From the NCBI GenBank assembly GCA_963971405.1, contig OZ020485.1:47861469-47925468 (forward strand): DNA of 64,000 nucleotides, read 5' to 3'. This document shows, piece by piece, positions 24,701 to 32,239 of this stretch (position 1 is its first letter; the number at the start of each line of letters is the position of its first letter). Position numbers and translations under genes: made by a program. The notes below the pieces were generated by a model. It searched no databases. It saw only the letters and a list, made by a program, of their open reading frames with translations, and had not been told where the DNA came from. Source of the stretch: Psococerastis gibbosa (lineage: Eukaryota > Arthropoda > Insecta > Psocodea > Psocidae).

Positions 24701-27700
24701 AATTCTCAACGGTCACACAATCAAGTGGTTTACTGATGGCTCTAGGCTAGGAAGTACAAAACCAAGAACAGGCCTTGGCGTCTTTGGTCCTGGGGTTAAA
24801 TATCTGGAGTCTCTTGGGGAGACAACTATAGTCTATAGTAGTATAGTAGTATAGATTCTGCAATGAAGGTGCGGAGGACCTGCGATGCGATGCAATGCAA
24901 TCGCACGAAGAAGAGCAGTATGCTCGGGAAGCTTGCAGTCACATGTAAAAGACCTGCCACTTCTGAATCCCCTTAAGATCCTGGCTCTCCTGAGGGAGAT
25001 AGGCCTCGAGAAAGTGATGTAGAAGTGATGTAGATACTTTGTTGTAGGGGGCACAATAGGCCAATAGGCTTAAGTGCACACAGGTAACACCTGTACCCCA
25101 ATTTAATAAAAAAAAATATTAATAAAAAAAAGCTTACCCTGGGACCAGAATAAACTCCACCTCCGTCGTAGGGGTAGGCGGGTGGTTCTGGCTCGATGTA
25201 GATCTGAGTGGTCGTCGTAGAAGGCGGCAGAGGCGTAGTAGGCTGACAAACAGGGCAACACTCTCCCTCGGGGATGACTTTAACTCCCCCTGGGCAAGGC
25301 ACGTCATCAGGCAGATCTGTACACTTGACATCGGCGCATTTGTCTTTGGGCTGGCAGTTAGCATCTTGACTGCACTCCACCTGAAAAAGAAAATAGAAAG
25401 AAAATAGATATTAGATATTAAATTAAATAACTTTGTCAAGTTTTACTAAAAAATATAAAAAGCCTTTCATGCCTTTTACCCTTTTAGCCTTTCAGAGGAC
25501 ATGCTAAACGTAGAAAATTAGCACCCCAAAATTTGTAGTTTTTATTGACTTTTTATTTTTTAGTTAATTAACAAAGCAACAAAGCAAGTTATTAAAGATT
25601 TGGCTCATGTAATATATAGAAGACTACTTCATGCATCGTTTAATAGGAAGTATTAAATTTTTGGTACCTTAGTTCTTTCATAAATTGGCATAAATATTTT
25701 AGAAAATATAATATATAGGCCTATCCACCCTAGAACGGGCCTAGCCCATAGGGAAAAGTTTTTTTAATTGTATAACTGTATACCGTACTGTATTTGGGAT
25801 ATATTAAAATTTGATTTGATAAAAACAAGAGGGGAATAATCTGGGATTTTTGGAAAAACTACACAACCCAAAAGTAAAAAATACCCGATTATATGATGGA
25901 CGAAGTAGTCTTCTACAACCAAATTTTTAATAACTTCCTAAATCACTCTTGTGTATCGGGCCTTACTTGAAGATACTTGCCAGGTTATTTTTGCAGGTAC
26001 AAGTTGAGCAGTCATCAGGCTGCCAGTTTTCATAATTGAGGCGAATGACTCCCTCATGGTCGCAGCTACCTGGGGGTGGCCAAACGTCTGAGGTAGGAGG
26101 CGGGGTAGATTTGTTATTTGTGTCTGAAACAATATAAATATTATACATATTTAAAATGCACAGGCTCGCGGTATCATTTTTATTTGCATCCAACCTACTG
26201 CAAAGATGTGTGTACTGTGTAAGTTGCAATGGATAACGTTTGCATAGGAAATGCTTACTCCCAACAAATCCGATCACGGACCCAACCGTGCCCAATCAAA
26301 GCATTGGTATTTGAAGTACTATTGTCGTTGTTGTTGTTGAAACTCAGAAGTGCCGCGCGCTTATTTAGAATCTCCAACTTCAGATCACTAATTGTCTATT
26401 GCCTTTGGTGCTGCATTCTTTCGTTCTTAAATTTTTTTGCCAGTGCTAATCTAAACTTCTTTGGGTCCATTGCGTTTTTTCAAATAGATTTGGTAAAAGT
26501 CTAGTCATTAAGCTACCCCTAATAAAAAAACAAAATTTGTTGTGACACGTTTATTTAGCTTACAGAAACTAATTTCCCAACGAATTAAAGATCGGGGAAG
26601 TATAGTTTTCTACTTAACTAGACCTTTAGTCCTTTACCATTTTTTTTTTATAGAAAAGTAGTCCAGCATTATGGCCGTGTAAACGGCACAACTTAAAGTT
26701 TCCGATAGTTCGACACTCAATGAGTGCAATATGCGCAATAATAGCTTTCAGCCTGAAAATACGGATAACAATATGTATCAAATACCTGCAGATATTAATG
26801 ATAATATAAATCTGATGTTAAAGACAAGACGTAATCTACATTTTCACAATATAAATTTACATTTCAATTTTCAAAATATAAAAAAATTAATATAAACAAA
26901 AGTCGCCATTTTGAGAAAGTTATTAAAATGGCGCCGAGCGGGAACACAGAGATCGCGCCAAAAAGTTTTTACTTTTAAATTAACGTTTGACTCCGGTTTC
27001 GTTAATTTTTAACTTCATTCATATTTAATTAATTAATTAAGCTTTTAAATTTACAAAAATGGCGTTATAATATTGTTTTTCAACAACTTTGGCAAGCTTA
27101 AATATGCAATATTTGCAATTCTTTGGTATTCATATTTTTTAACCATAACATAGTTTAATTTTTTTTACCGCACTTACCAGTCTTATTCAGATTGTTGTTA
27201 TTATTATCTTCGTAGTCAGTATAATCATACTCCGCGTATTCTTCTTCTGAATTTAAGGGAGGGCTGCCCCCACCATCGGGTTGCTGGGCTTGGGGCTTTA
27301 TCGTTTTAATCCTTTTACACAATCCATGCTCCAAAACCTGTTTTAAAAAATTATTGTAAACTACAAAACTGTTGCTAGGCTATATAATTGCGAAAAATTA
27401 ACTAGGTCTACAAACTTAATTCAGCCAATAGTGTTTTATCTTTTATTATAATAATTATTAGGTAGGTAGGTAGGTAAGTTGTTTATTATTACAAAAGCCG
27501 TGAATTCTGAATGACATGTTAATTGCCACACACACATTTTTTTCTATAGCACTAGACAATAGATAACAATCTAAGCCTATGTGACACAACACTGTATCTA
27601 GTGCTTAGCTACTTATGAACCTTTGAAATATTAATAGTCTATTATTTTAGCGTATGGGTATAGTCCATGCAGCGCGCCATATAGGATCGAGGTATATACC

Positions 27701-28102
27701 TAGTATATTAGTATAAAAATGCATTGTATGCCTATTGTATCAGAGCCTACTTAAACATATTTTGATGCTGCGCTGTAGATTTAATTTCTATCCACTTTGA
27801 ATTTCCCCTAAAAATTTAGCCCATTTCCTACCATAATAAACTAAAAAAAAATTGATCATTTCACTGAGTCTACTAGGTCTACGGCGACAATTTTTCATCT
27901 CAACCTGGCATTGAAAATGACAACAAGAACGGAAAATGGCTTTCCGTTTTGTTTGCATTTTAACCCCCCCCCCCCCCAAAAAAAAATAAGTTAAATACTA
28001 AATGGCATAGTAGGGCCGCAGGCACTTATGTATAGTTTTTATACAGTAACTTACCGAAAATACTATGACAATTAATAGACAGTATGATAGCTGCGCGCTC
28101 AT
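3257..28102 (-). CDS. Fibrillar procollagen alpha chain, clade A-like (3' end off window)
   Basis: Extracellular matrix fibril-forming collagen. Exons in transcript order: 28102-28055, 27337-27178, 26123-25981, 25380-25138, 23910-23847, 23690-23641, 22753-22528, 22246-22194, 21827-21621, 20860-20743, 20084-19977, 19355-19186, 19042-18889, 18275-18213, 17502-17314, 16553-16492, 15798-15637, 14975-14878, 14462-14380, 13998-13928, 13295-13007, 12930-12734, 11929-11776, 11318-11265, 10910-10849, 9888-9780, 8973-8867, 8515-8227, 7537-7475, 6763-6621, 6136-5932, 4509-4331, 3481-3257. All phases chain without error (4548 nt, 1516 codons). Layout: signal peptide, acidic tyrosine-rich segment, VWC, Pro/Thr linker, minor helix, N-telopeptide, 1011-residue triple helix, C-telopeptide, COLFI. 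KGHRG cross-link motifs fall at helix residues 84 and 927. VWC plus COLFI with an uninterrupted-length helix points to the type I/II/III clade. The final COLFI exon is absent from the window. Odd points: one GC-AG intron and two non-glycine positions in the helix. Confidence 0.93.
4515..4745 (-). repeat. tRNA-derived SINE (family 1)
   Basis: On the minus strand it has a B box-like GGTTCGAGTCCCAC, a body with TTCTCCGAAG..CAT mirrored at other copies, TCCTAGTTGAGTGTAAGAGA, and an A/T tail (TTTATTTATTTAT) next to collagen exon 32. Related copies: 12428-12590, 14041-14262, 22008-22066, 44548-44728. Confidence 0.75.
4925..5376. repeat. Two adjacent foldback repeats with shared arms
   Basis: The arm AGAAATTTGTCATGGGAGCG (from 4927) has a diverged inverted partner ending near 5102. 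A second arm, GAGAAATTTGTCATTTGAGC (from 5207), has its inverted partner ending near 5375 (TTTTGCACCAACCCGTTCGC). The four arms are related, so this is a tandem pair of palindromic elements. Confidence 0.7.
5382..5782. mobile_element. Foldback MITE, GGCGG-terminal family, with TTA duplication
   Basis: Ends are GGCGGGTATTCCACGGGTCA and the inverted TTGACCAGTGAAATATCCGCC pattern (imperfect). It is flanked by TTA at 5379-5381 and 5783-5785. Three-base T/A-rich duplications suggest PIF/Harbinger-like mobilisation. No coding capacity. Confidence 0.75.
6240..6604 (-). mobile_element. LINE 3'-end fragment (family D), split by a foldback MITE
   Basis: On the minus strand it reads WRDRVPN ... [16 protein letters not shown] then [13 protein letters not shown]-like and RRRT-like segments, the usual C-terminus of RTE/jockey-like LINE ORFs. 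It is interrupted by the MITE at 6287-6427 and contains stops. Other family D fragments: 7040-7345, 7816-8180, 16190-16372, 46681-47045, 58200-58525. Confidence 0.75.
6287..6427. mobile_element. 141-bp foldback MITE, GGCGGGGTTTCCAC family
   Basis: The two arms form an almost complete hairpin (GGCGGGGTTTCCACGTACGT ... ACGTATGTGGAAACCCCGCC). Flanks are TAA and TTA. A sister copy of 139 bp lies at 49227-49365. Confidence 0.88.
6693..22627 (-). CDS. Collagen major triple-helical domain (337 Gly-X-Y triplets)
   Basis: Spread over exons 7 to 30, the helix is 3033 coding bases or 1011 residues, one triplet short of the 1014 residues of vertebrate type I chains. The frame has no insertion or deletion, but glycine is replaced by serine in exon 7 (GEA-SEP, near 22545) and by alanine in exon 21 (GEP-AER, codon 13140-13142). 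The N-terminal [11 protein letters not shown] (exon 9) and C-terminal [11 protein letters not shown] (exon 28) match the lysyl-oxidase cross-link sites of vertebrate fibrillar collagens. Of 23 introns within the helix, 13 split a glycine codon after its first G, 9 are phase 0 and 1 is phase 2. Only exons 11, 17 and 24 (108, 162 and 54 nt) keep multiples of 54. Confidence 0.93.
7040..7345 (+). mobile_element. LINE 3'-end fragment
   Basis: Contains a conserved C-terminal LINE peptide segment ([20 protein letters not shown]) and ends with AATCTTCGATAGAAG..GCATTAA like the family D copies. In a collagen intron. Confidence 0.55.
7816..8180 (+). mobile_element. LINE 3'-end fragment (family D)
   Basis: Reads [20 protein letters not shown] then MDTEAELL, followed by diverged [10 protein letters not shown]-like sequence in another frame and the shared 3' end. 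5'-truncated and decayed; lies between collagen exons 29 and 28. Confidence 0.75.
9262..9330 (+). repeat. Fragment of SINE family 3
   Basis: GGGTCGCTCTGTGGGCCC matches the 3' region of the copies at 10221-10512 and 60022-60328. Confidence 0.4.
9961..10138. mobile_element. 178-bp foldback MITE with TAA duplication
   Basis: Perfect-looking arms of about 40 bp (GGCGGCTATTCCATCTGTCA and its inverse) flank a short AT-rich loop. TAA sits at both edges (9958-9960, 10139-10141). Confidence 0.88.
10221..10512 (+). repeat. SINE-like repeat (family 3) with CTA tail
   Basis: About 290 bp nearly identical to 60022-60328. It contains a Pol III B box-like GGTTCAAAGCTG (GGTTCAAACCTG in the other copy) near the 5' end and finishes in an ACT/CTA microsatellite. 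No coding potential. Confidence 0.8.
12108..12360. repeat. Dispersed repeat, sister of 30172-30400
   Basis: Shared blocks include GGAGTTCAAGAACTGTGGCC, GTCATGTATCGAA.TGTAGAG and GATCGATATTTC.TGTGA. Class unknown. Confidence 0.6.
12428..12590 (+). repeat. tRNA-derived SINE (family 1), partial
   Basis: A box-like TAGAGTAGTGGTACGG and B box-like GGTTTGAGTCCCAC are followed by the family body. Lies in a collagen intron. Confidence 0.7.
13388..13500 (+). repeat. tRNA-derived SINE (family 2)
   Basis: A tRNA-like head with GTGGTTTAGTAGTTAAGACG (A box side) and GGGTTTGAATCCCGCCATGT (B box side). It does not fold as a clean tRNA. Related: 53818-53915 and a short piece at 10757-10800, both inverted. 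Confidence 0.65.
13578..13705. mobile_element. Short palindromic MITE (family M)
   Basis: Core GAATAGCACTTTATACTATA then AAATTATCTTGTTTACATTT is shared with 40962-41075, 49017-49183 (inverse) and 53648-53700. Confidence 0.65.
14041..14262 (-). repeat. tRNA-derived SINE (family 1)
   Basis: The fullest copy: B box-like GGGTCGAGTCCCACAC, body with CTCCGAAGCATTGCC on the plus strand, and AATAAATAAATAAGGAC tail complement at 14041. Between collagen exons 20 and 19. Confidence 0.78.
16190..16372 (+). mobile_element. LINE 3'-end fragment (family D)
   Basis: Shares GAATCAGAAGTGGA.GACA.GAGGGAG and the following 60 bp with the 3' end of the 7816-8180 copy. Confidence 0.5.
18796..18822 (-). repeat. 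27-bp exact copy of part of collagen exon 13
   Basis: Bases 18796-18822 are identical to 18944-18970 inside exon 13. It lies 67 bp beyond the exon's 3' end in the adjoining intron and has no splice sites of its own. Confidence 0.8.
19484..19700. mobile_element. Foldback MITE
   Basis: Arms AAGCTGGCCATTCACGAGG and its inverse at 19683-19700, with the subterminal pair CAAACGGACTCG / CGAGTCCGTTTG. In a collagen intron; flanked by TATA/TATT-like sequence, so the duplication is unclear. Confidence 0.8.
21241..21620 (-). pseudogene. Two degenerate tandem copies of the 3' part of collagen exon 9
   Basis: The 3' end of exon 9 and about 65 bp of the following intron occur three times at an exact 197-bp period (marker GTCCCAGTGG at 21241, 21438 and 21635). 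Only the copy at 21621-21827 has the whole exon and a good reading frame. The other two share a one-base loss near the KGHRG-coding site and replacement bases, so they would shift the frame. The middle copy keeps a good donor (GTAAGC) and a possible acceptor (AGATAGCAG). Confidence 0.85.
22008..22066 (+). repeat. SINE family 1, 3' tail only
   Basis: GGCTTAGTAATAGAACAAAA then a TTATTTATTTATTT tail, matching the 44548-44728 copy. Confidence 0.65.
22528..22753 (-). CDS. Collagen exon 7: N-telopeptide and start of the major helix
   Basis: The exon opens with 42 non-collagenous residues ([18 protein letters not shown] ... SYLQSQV) that end the minor helix, include the likely N-proteinase region and N-telopeptide, and hold a single lysine, a candidate telopeptide cross-link donor. 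The helix then starts [13 protein letters not shown] serine stands where the third-position glycine is expected in [12 protein letters not shown]. Acceptor is ATTGCAG, donor GTCAGT. Confidence 0.9.
22735..23625. repeat. Degenerate repeats of the exon 7 acceptor region
   Basis: The sequence around 22740-22815 (GGTGGAGAGCTGCAATAGTA then TGTATTTTCTGGAGGTAT) recurs in diverged form near 23290-23350, 23405-23480 and 23540-23600. Each starts close to a former exon 7 acceptor and runs into intron 6 sequence. None carries an open helix-coding frame. Confidence 0.6.
23641..23910 (-). CDS. Collagen exons 5-6: minor (N-propeptide) triple helix
   Basis: Exon 5 (23847-23910) starts with a whole glycine codon and encodes [16 protein letters not shown]; exon 6 (23641-23690) encodes [16 protein letters not shown]. 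Together they make about 12 triplets, the short N-propeptide helix typical of fibrillar procollagens. Confidence 0.9.
24050..25060 (+). mobile_element. LINE fragment with RNase H domain
   Basis: A 169-codon ORF at 24348-24854 ends with an RNase H start ([27 protein letters not shown]). Sequence before it in another frame resembles the RT-RNase H connection ([20 protein letters not shown]). Frames are broken. It belongs to an RNase H-bearing clade (I/R1/jockey-like) and sits in the intron between collagen exons 5 and 4. Limits are approximate. Confidence 0.65.
25138..26123 (-). CDS. Collagen exons 3-4: von Willebrand factor C domain and linker
   Basis: Exon 3 (25981-26123) encodes [19 protein letters not shown] then STCTCKNNL; exon 4 (25138-25380) continues VECSQDANC ... 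[13 protein letters not shown] ... EGECCPVC, a complete VWC cysteine pattern, then a Pro/Thr-rich linker ending VYSGPR. The join keeps the frame only if the intron uses a GC donor (CTG|GCAAGT at 25980-25975). The two GT alternatives nearby (CAA|GTATCT and CAA|GTAAGG) throw exon 4 out of frame. VWC domains in procollagen N-propeptides bind BMP-family ligands in vertebrates. Confidence 0.9.
27178..27337 (-). CDS. Collagen exon 2: acidic tyrosine-rich N-propeptide segment
   Basis: It encodes [16 protein letters not shown], a Gln/Pro/Gly stretch, then [15 protein letters not shown] and a run of asparagines. Flanking signals are AACAG acceptor and CTG|GTAAGTG donor, joining phase 0 to phase 1. Tyrosines surrounded by acidic residues suggest tyrosine sulfation; that is inference. 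Confidence 0.8.
28055..28102 (-). CDS. Collagen exon 1: start codon and signal peptide
   Basis: The ATG at 28102 opens [16 protein letters not shown], a short hydrophobic signal peptide core, then a clean GTAAGT donor. Phase 0 matches exon 2. Confidence 0.82.
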
Positions 28103-28320
28103 GCCTTGTGTCCTTTTTGCTCTCATTTCACTGCTTAATAATTATTTACAACCTAACATTGATTTCGTTCAATGTCATACAGAAGACATCAGGGCCATCC
28201 GTAAATTCTGTCTCGCGCATTACAATGAAGACGAAAAAAAATTGCACATACTCAGCAGATCACAAAAATTTTAAAGTTACTTTCCCTTACGAACTTGGCT
28301 CGCGAAAGCAACGGATCCAG

Positions 28321-28331
28321 CTATTTATAAG
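28321..28331 (-). promoter_or_regulatory. TATA box of the collagen gene
   Basis: Read on the minus strand the sequence is CTTATAAATAG, a strong TATA match about 225 bp upstream of the start codon. Start of transcription is expected near 28296. No other promoter element was recognised. Confidence 0.5.
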
Positions 28332-30171
28332 GGCAATTTGACCTCCACCTACCCCCTCCAAATTTGTGATAGTTATTAAATTTTATAAGTAGCTAGGCTA
28401 TAGCTTATAAGCTATAATTAGGTGGTGTAGGCTACAGGTAGGCTGTATCGCATATGTAGTCTACAGTATCGATTAAATTTGTTGTTATTTTTGGATTATA
28501 CATAGTATATTTTTTTTAAGTCTTCAAAACTAAAACCGAATCGGTTTCGTTAGGTACCTACCTACTCTACTTAGCATGTACATATTCCTGAAGTTAGAAC
28601 ACATCGATCAAAAGGTTCCTCAGAAAAATTATTATTATTATTATTATTTTTTTTTTTTTTTAAGTCTTTCTTTTTACCACACGAGCCATGCAATCAAGGG
28701 GGATGTGGGTTTTCTTTTAACATAATTAAGTACCTACCACAAACTGAAAATTAGAAAAAAACGTTGGAACCGTTTCAAAAAAAAACAGTCATTTTTTAGT
28801 TCTTGGCGGTAAAGCCTCCAAAATTGAGTTAGTCAAAATAGAGTAAACCGCAGTAGAGTATGGCAAAATGTCTCCAAAATCCATCGAGCATGTTGCTCAC
28901 AAATTGACGGACAGACATTTCGTTAAAAAAAAAACACTTTCTTGGGTTTCTCAAACCTGCAAGCAAAGTTTGTCAAACCACATATTATTGTAATATTCAC
29001 CCAACAAAGAAAAGCGTTTACGTATGCAGTGTCGGCTGTGCCCTCTCAATAAAAAAAGAAAATATAATAGCCCAGGGGAAAGTACACTTCAAAATTAAAT
29101 TTACAGTTAAAAAACACTTTAAAACCGCAGTCAGCATTTATTTAGGCGCTGAATTGGCCCCATGTTGTCAACTCGCGCACACTCAGCACACCGAGCGACT
29201 AAAGCCACCACTTCTTTGGTCCGGTTCGCTAGCCACTAATCGATTAGGCAGAAGAGAGCTCGTGTCACACTAGCCCTGTCTGTTTCTGCTATCAGTCGCT
29301 GTGTAAATGCAATGGCAGTATAGGAGTAATGACAGGAATACAGTATATTAAGTAGTTTAACAAATTTTTGGCCATTTGCGAAAATAAGCATTGCCCACGC
29401 TTTTTTAAGAGGTGGCTGCCCGATAGAATTATATCGTAGTAGTGTAAAAGGAGATTTGTCATTACAGGACGTTACTAAAAAGGTTGAAAGAGCTATACCG
29501 TACTGCTATCGATTTAATTAATGCTATAAATGCGAATTAGAGGGGTACATCCTTTATTAAATTTTGCAGACGGAGACTTTATTAACAAACATGGAAATGG
29601 GGGGAGCGGGGTCTCCCTGGGGGGCTGTACAGCAAGGATAAGAAGAAGAAGAAGAAGAACTGTCTAAGATGATGCATTTAAGGGCATGTTTGTGAATTCT
29701 AAATTTATAGCCAACAAGCGGGGCTATACTATTGCATAGTAGGCTAAGTATAAAAATAAAAACTGATAGCTTTAGGGGTGATCCAATATCTACGGAGCTA
29801 CCTCTTAAGTCATACTTTTAATAATAATAAAAAACCATTATTACCGTTTAGCATTGGACAGAAGACGTCAAGGAATTAGTAAGGTACAAAATATGTTATG
29901 TGCACAATTGCATACACAACAAACTGCAGAAATTGAAAAACAATACAAACCAATTATTCCTATTCCAGAACCTTTCTACCAAAGGTTCCCTCCTGAGGGC
30001 TAGTAGAGGATCAGTAATATCATATGTAACACTAAATTCGATTATTAAGAGATGTGAAGTGTAAAAAATCAAAAATATTTAATGAAATATCAATCGAGAT
30101 CCTGTCGGAAATTCCAGGAAAAACAGGAGACATTTTTCTGGGCAATTTGATAATTATATGATAGGCTTAGT
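28332..30171. other. Intergenic DNA upstream of the collagen gene
   Basis: AT-rich with short homopolymer and ATT/AAG microsatellite runs. A block near 28910-28980 (ACAGACATTTCG ... TGGG.TCTCAAA) resembles one after the carboxypeptidase gene near 48320. A piece near 29560-29630 resembles hAT interior sequence. No gene seen. Confidence 0.4.
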
Positions 30172-30400
30172 ACCTCTTTCTAACACATCAGATTGGCTCA
30201 AATTATTGTACTTGATCTGTACAAAAACTGTAGTGCCGAGAAAGGAGTTCAAGAACTGTGGCCATGCAATTTAATGTAAGTGAAGGCCAAATGTCATGTA
30301 TCGAATTGTAGAGAAGCATTTCTGCTATTTTAATGGCTTTTTGACCGCTCTATGATCGATATTTCTTGTGAAAATTGACTTTGTACAAAAAACGCGTAAT
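30172..30400. repeat. Dispersed repeat, sister of 12108-12360
   Basis: Same shared blocks as the intronic copy; class unknown. Confidence 0.6.
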
Positions 30401-30546
30401 GGGGCACTGCGATTTGCCCTTACTTTTTTTAAGCAAAACGTTAAGCTCGCATATACATGTTCAGTTATAGGTAGTTGTGTAGCTCTGCTAAGCCGTCTAA
30501 CAATTTGAATCTTGTCATTGAGCATCAAGTTAGTATAGGAATATAG

Positions 30547-30897
30547 ACGCAGTGGCGTAGCCAGAAATTTGTTTGGGGGGTCCAGTTTTCATAAAGTTTC
30601 CCCGCTTACGATAGGTTTTCGGTTGGGGTGGTGTTTCATTTGGCGCTCCCCCCCCCCGGGGATTGTTTTTTAAAAGGTAGGCCTGAAATAGTTTTTCGGC
30701 AAAAAAATTTGATTTTGCAGACGATAACTTTATTATCAAAACTGGAAAAAGGGGGACCGGGGTCTCCCCGGTGATTTTTTTTGGATATTTTTAAATATTT
30801 TAAATTTTTAAATATCTAAAAAGTTTGCTATTTTGCAAAATTTGGGGGGGGTCCCGACCCCGCTGACCCCCCCCCCCCCCTCCTTGGCTACGCCACT
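30547..30897. mobile_element. hAT-like MITE with 8-bp target duplication
   Basis: Terminal repeats CAGTGGCGTAGCCAG and TTGGCTACGCCACT enclose noncoding C/G-run-rich sequence. GAATATAG occurs at both edges (30539-30546 and 30898-30905), an 8-bp duplication as expected for hAT. Confidence 0.85.
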
Positions 30898-30905
30898 GAA
30901 TATAG

Positions 30906-32239
30906 GATATGTGGTCTAAGCTGAATGCTGTGGTATCCGCAGGGCAGGTAGTAGTTGATCCGGTTGCCCGGAAAAGCGTACATCGGGGTTTCGTGTGCCG
31001 CACCGGACTCTTTCTTGGATGTAATTTAAATCAGCAATATGCCCGACATTCCTAAGTCTACTGAATACGGTACCAATCATCCCCAAATTTTCAATGGTAA
31101 AATAGCGCGATTTTTAACGGAAAAGGAGCTAGCCTATAGATTAGAGACGGAGCGGTCAAGGCTGGACGAGGTCCTGCTATTAAAATCCGAAATCGGCGAG
31201 AGGTCAGCGACGGGTTATCTATGCATGGTACACTGACCCAAACATTCACTCAGCAATCAGTCACATAAAAAATATGTATTGAATTCCTCCAGAACACAGT
31301 TTAATTAGGCCTTGATTATAGGCTACTTGACAATTATTTTGGAAAATCTGCAAGTATTTTAGTGCATTATTATAGTTTTATTTTAAAGCCCTAATATTAT
31401 TTTTTTTATTATTAAAAAGCATTTGACCCTACTATACTAGTATATTTTTAGTAGTGAGTGCTTCACGGACCCAATCTGCACCTGCATGGCTTTATTACTC
31501 TAAACAGCCTGATTGGATCATAATCCAAAGCCCTAACCTTATATGGGACAATGGGTAGGTAACGATTCAATCCGAGTCAAATCGAGTCTATTGATCCGAT
31601 AATTGCTTCTGGTATCGAATCCATAATCCTTGTAAGTTACTTATATTCTGAACCAGATTCCGATATTGAACTATTGGTCTAGAATTAAATATATTTTAAA
31701 AGTTAATTTATTAATGTCATAAGCGCTGCAAAAAAATGTAGCCTATGTGTATAATGATGAAATATATCATTATATACCGTATGTATCAAGTTAAGGCCCG
31801 ATTGGAAATATTTGAAAATAAATTTGTCACAATCAAGTTGGCCAGTTAGATAGAAATGCGTGTGGTAGTAAATTGAAGACTTGCTGGTTCAGTGACCGCA
31901 GAGATTGTTAATCAACGTCAAATATCAATCAGCAGTCATCTAATTTGGACTTGTTATGTTTTGTCATTCCATCATTATGACATTCATTCATACTGTATTT
32001 TTTTTGCTAAGAGAAACGCAAATAAGAATTGTTACTTAATATATAAAATAAAATCGCTCCGGTCCAATACAAGTTAACGAGGCTCAAGAACTGTGTAAAC
32101 TTTTACTTTTTGTCACTTGTTCTTTCTCGACATGACTGACCATCAGCTGCATCACGAACGGCCCACCTCCCCAGCTCTTGGGAAGACCAGGTGGAAAACA
32201 TACTCAGGAAGTATAGGCTAGCTCAAAACGTCTCCCAAG
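30906..32239. other. Intergenic DNA, no gene recognised
   Basis: A 65-codon ORF at 31039-31236 (MPDIPKSTEYGTNHP...) has no recognised relative and no convincing splice context. The rest is AT-rich and featureless to my reading. Confidence 0.35.

Noticed and set aside
24348-24854. 169-codon ORF as a host gene
   Set aside because: The RNase H motif and the LINE-like connection upstream mark it as retroelement debris in a collagen intron.
31039-31236. 65-codon ORF starting MPDIPKSTEYG
   Set aside because: No known relative, no splice signals, length expected by chance in 4 kb of DNA.
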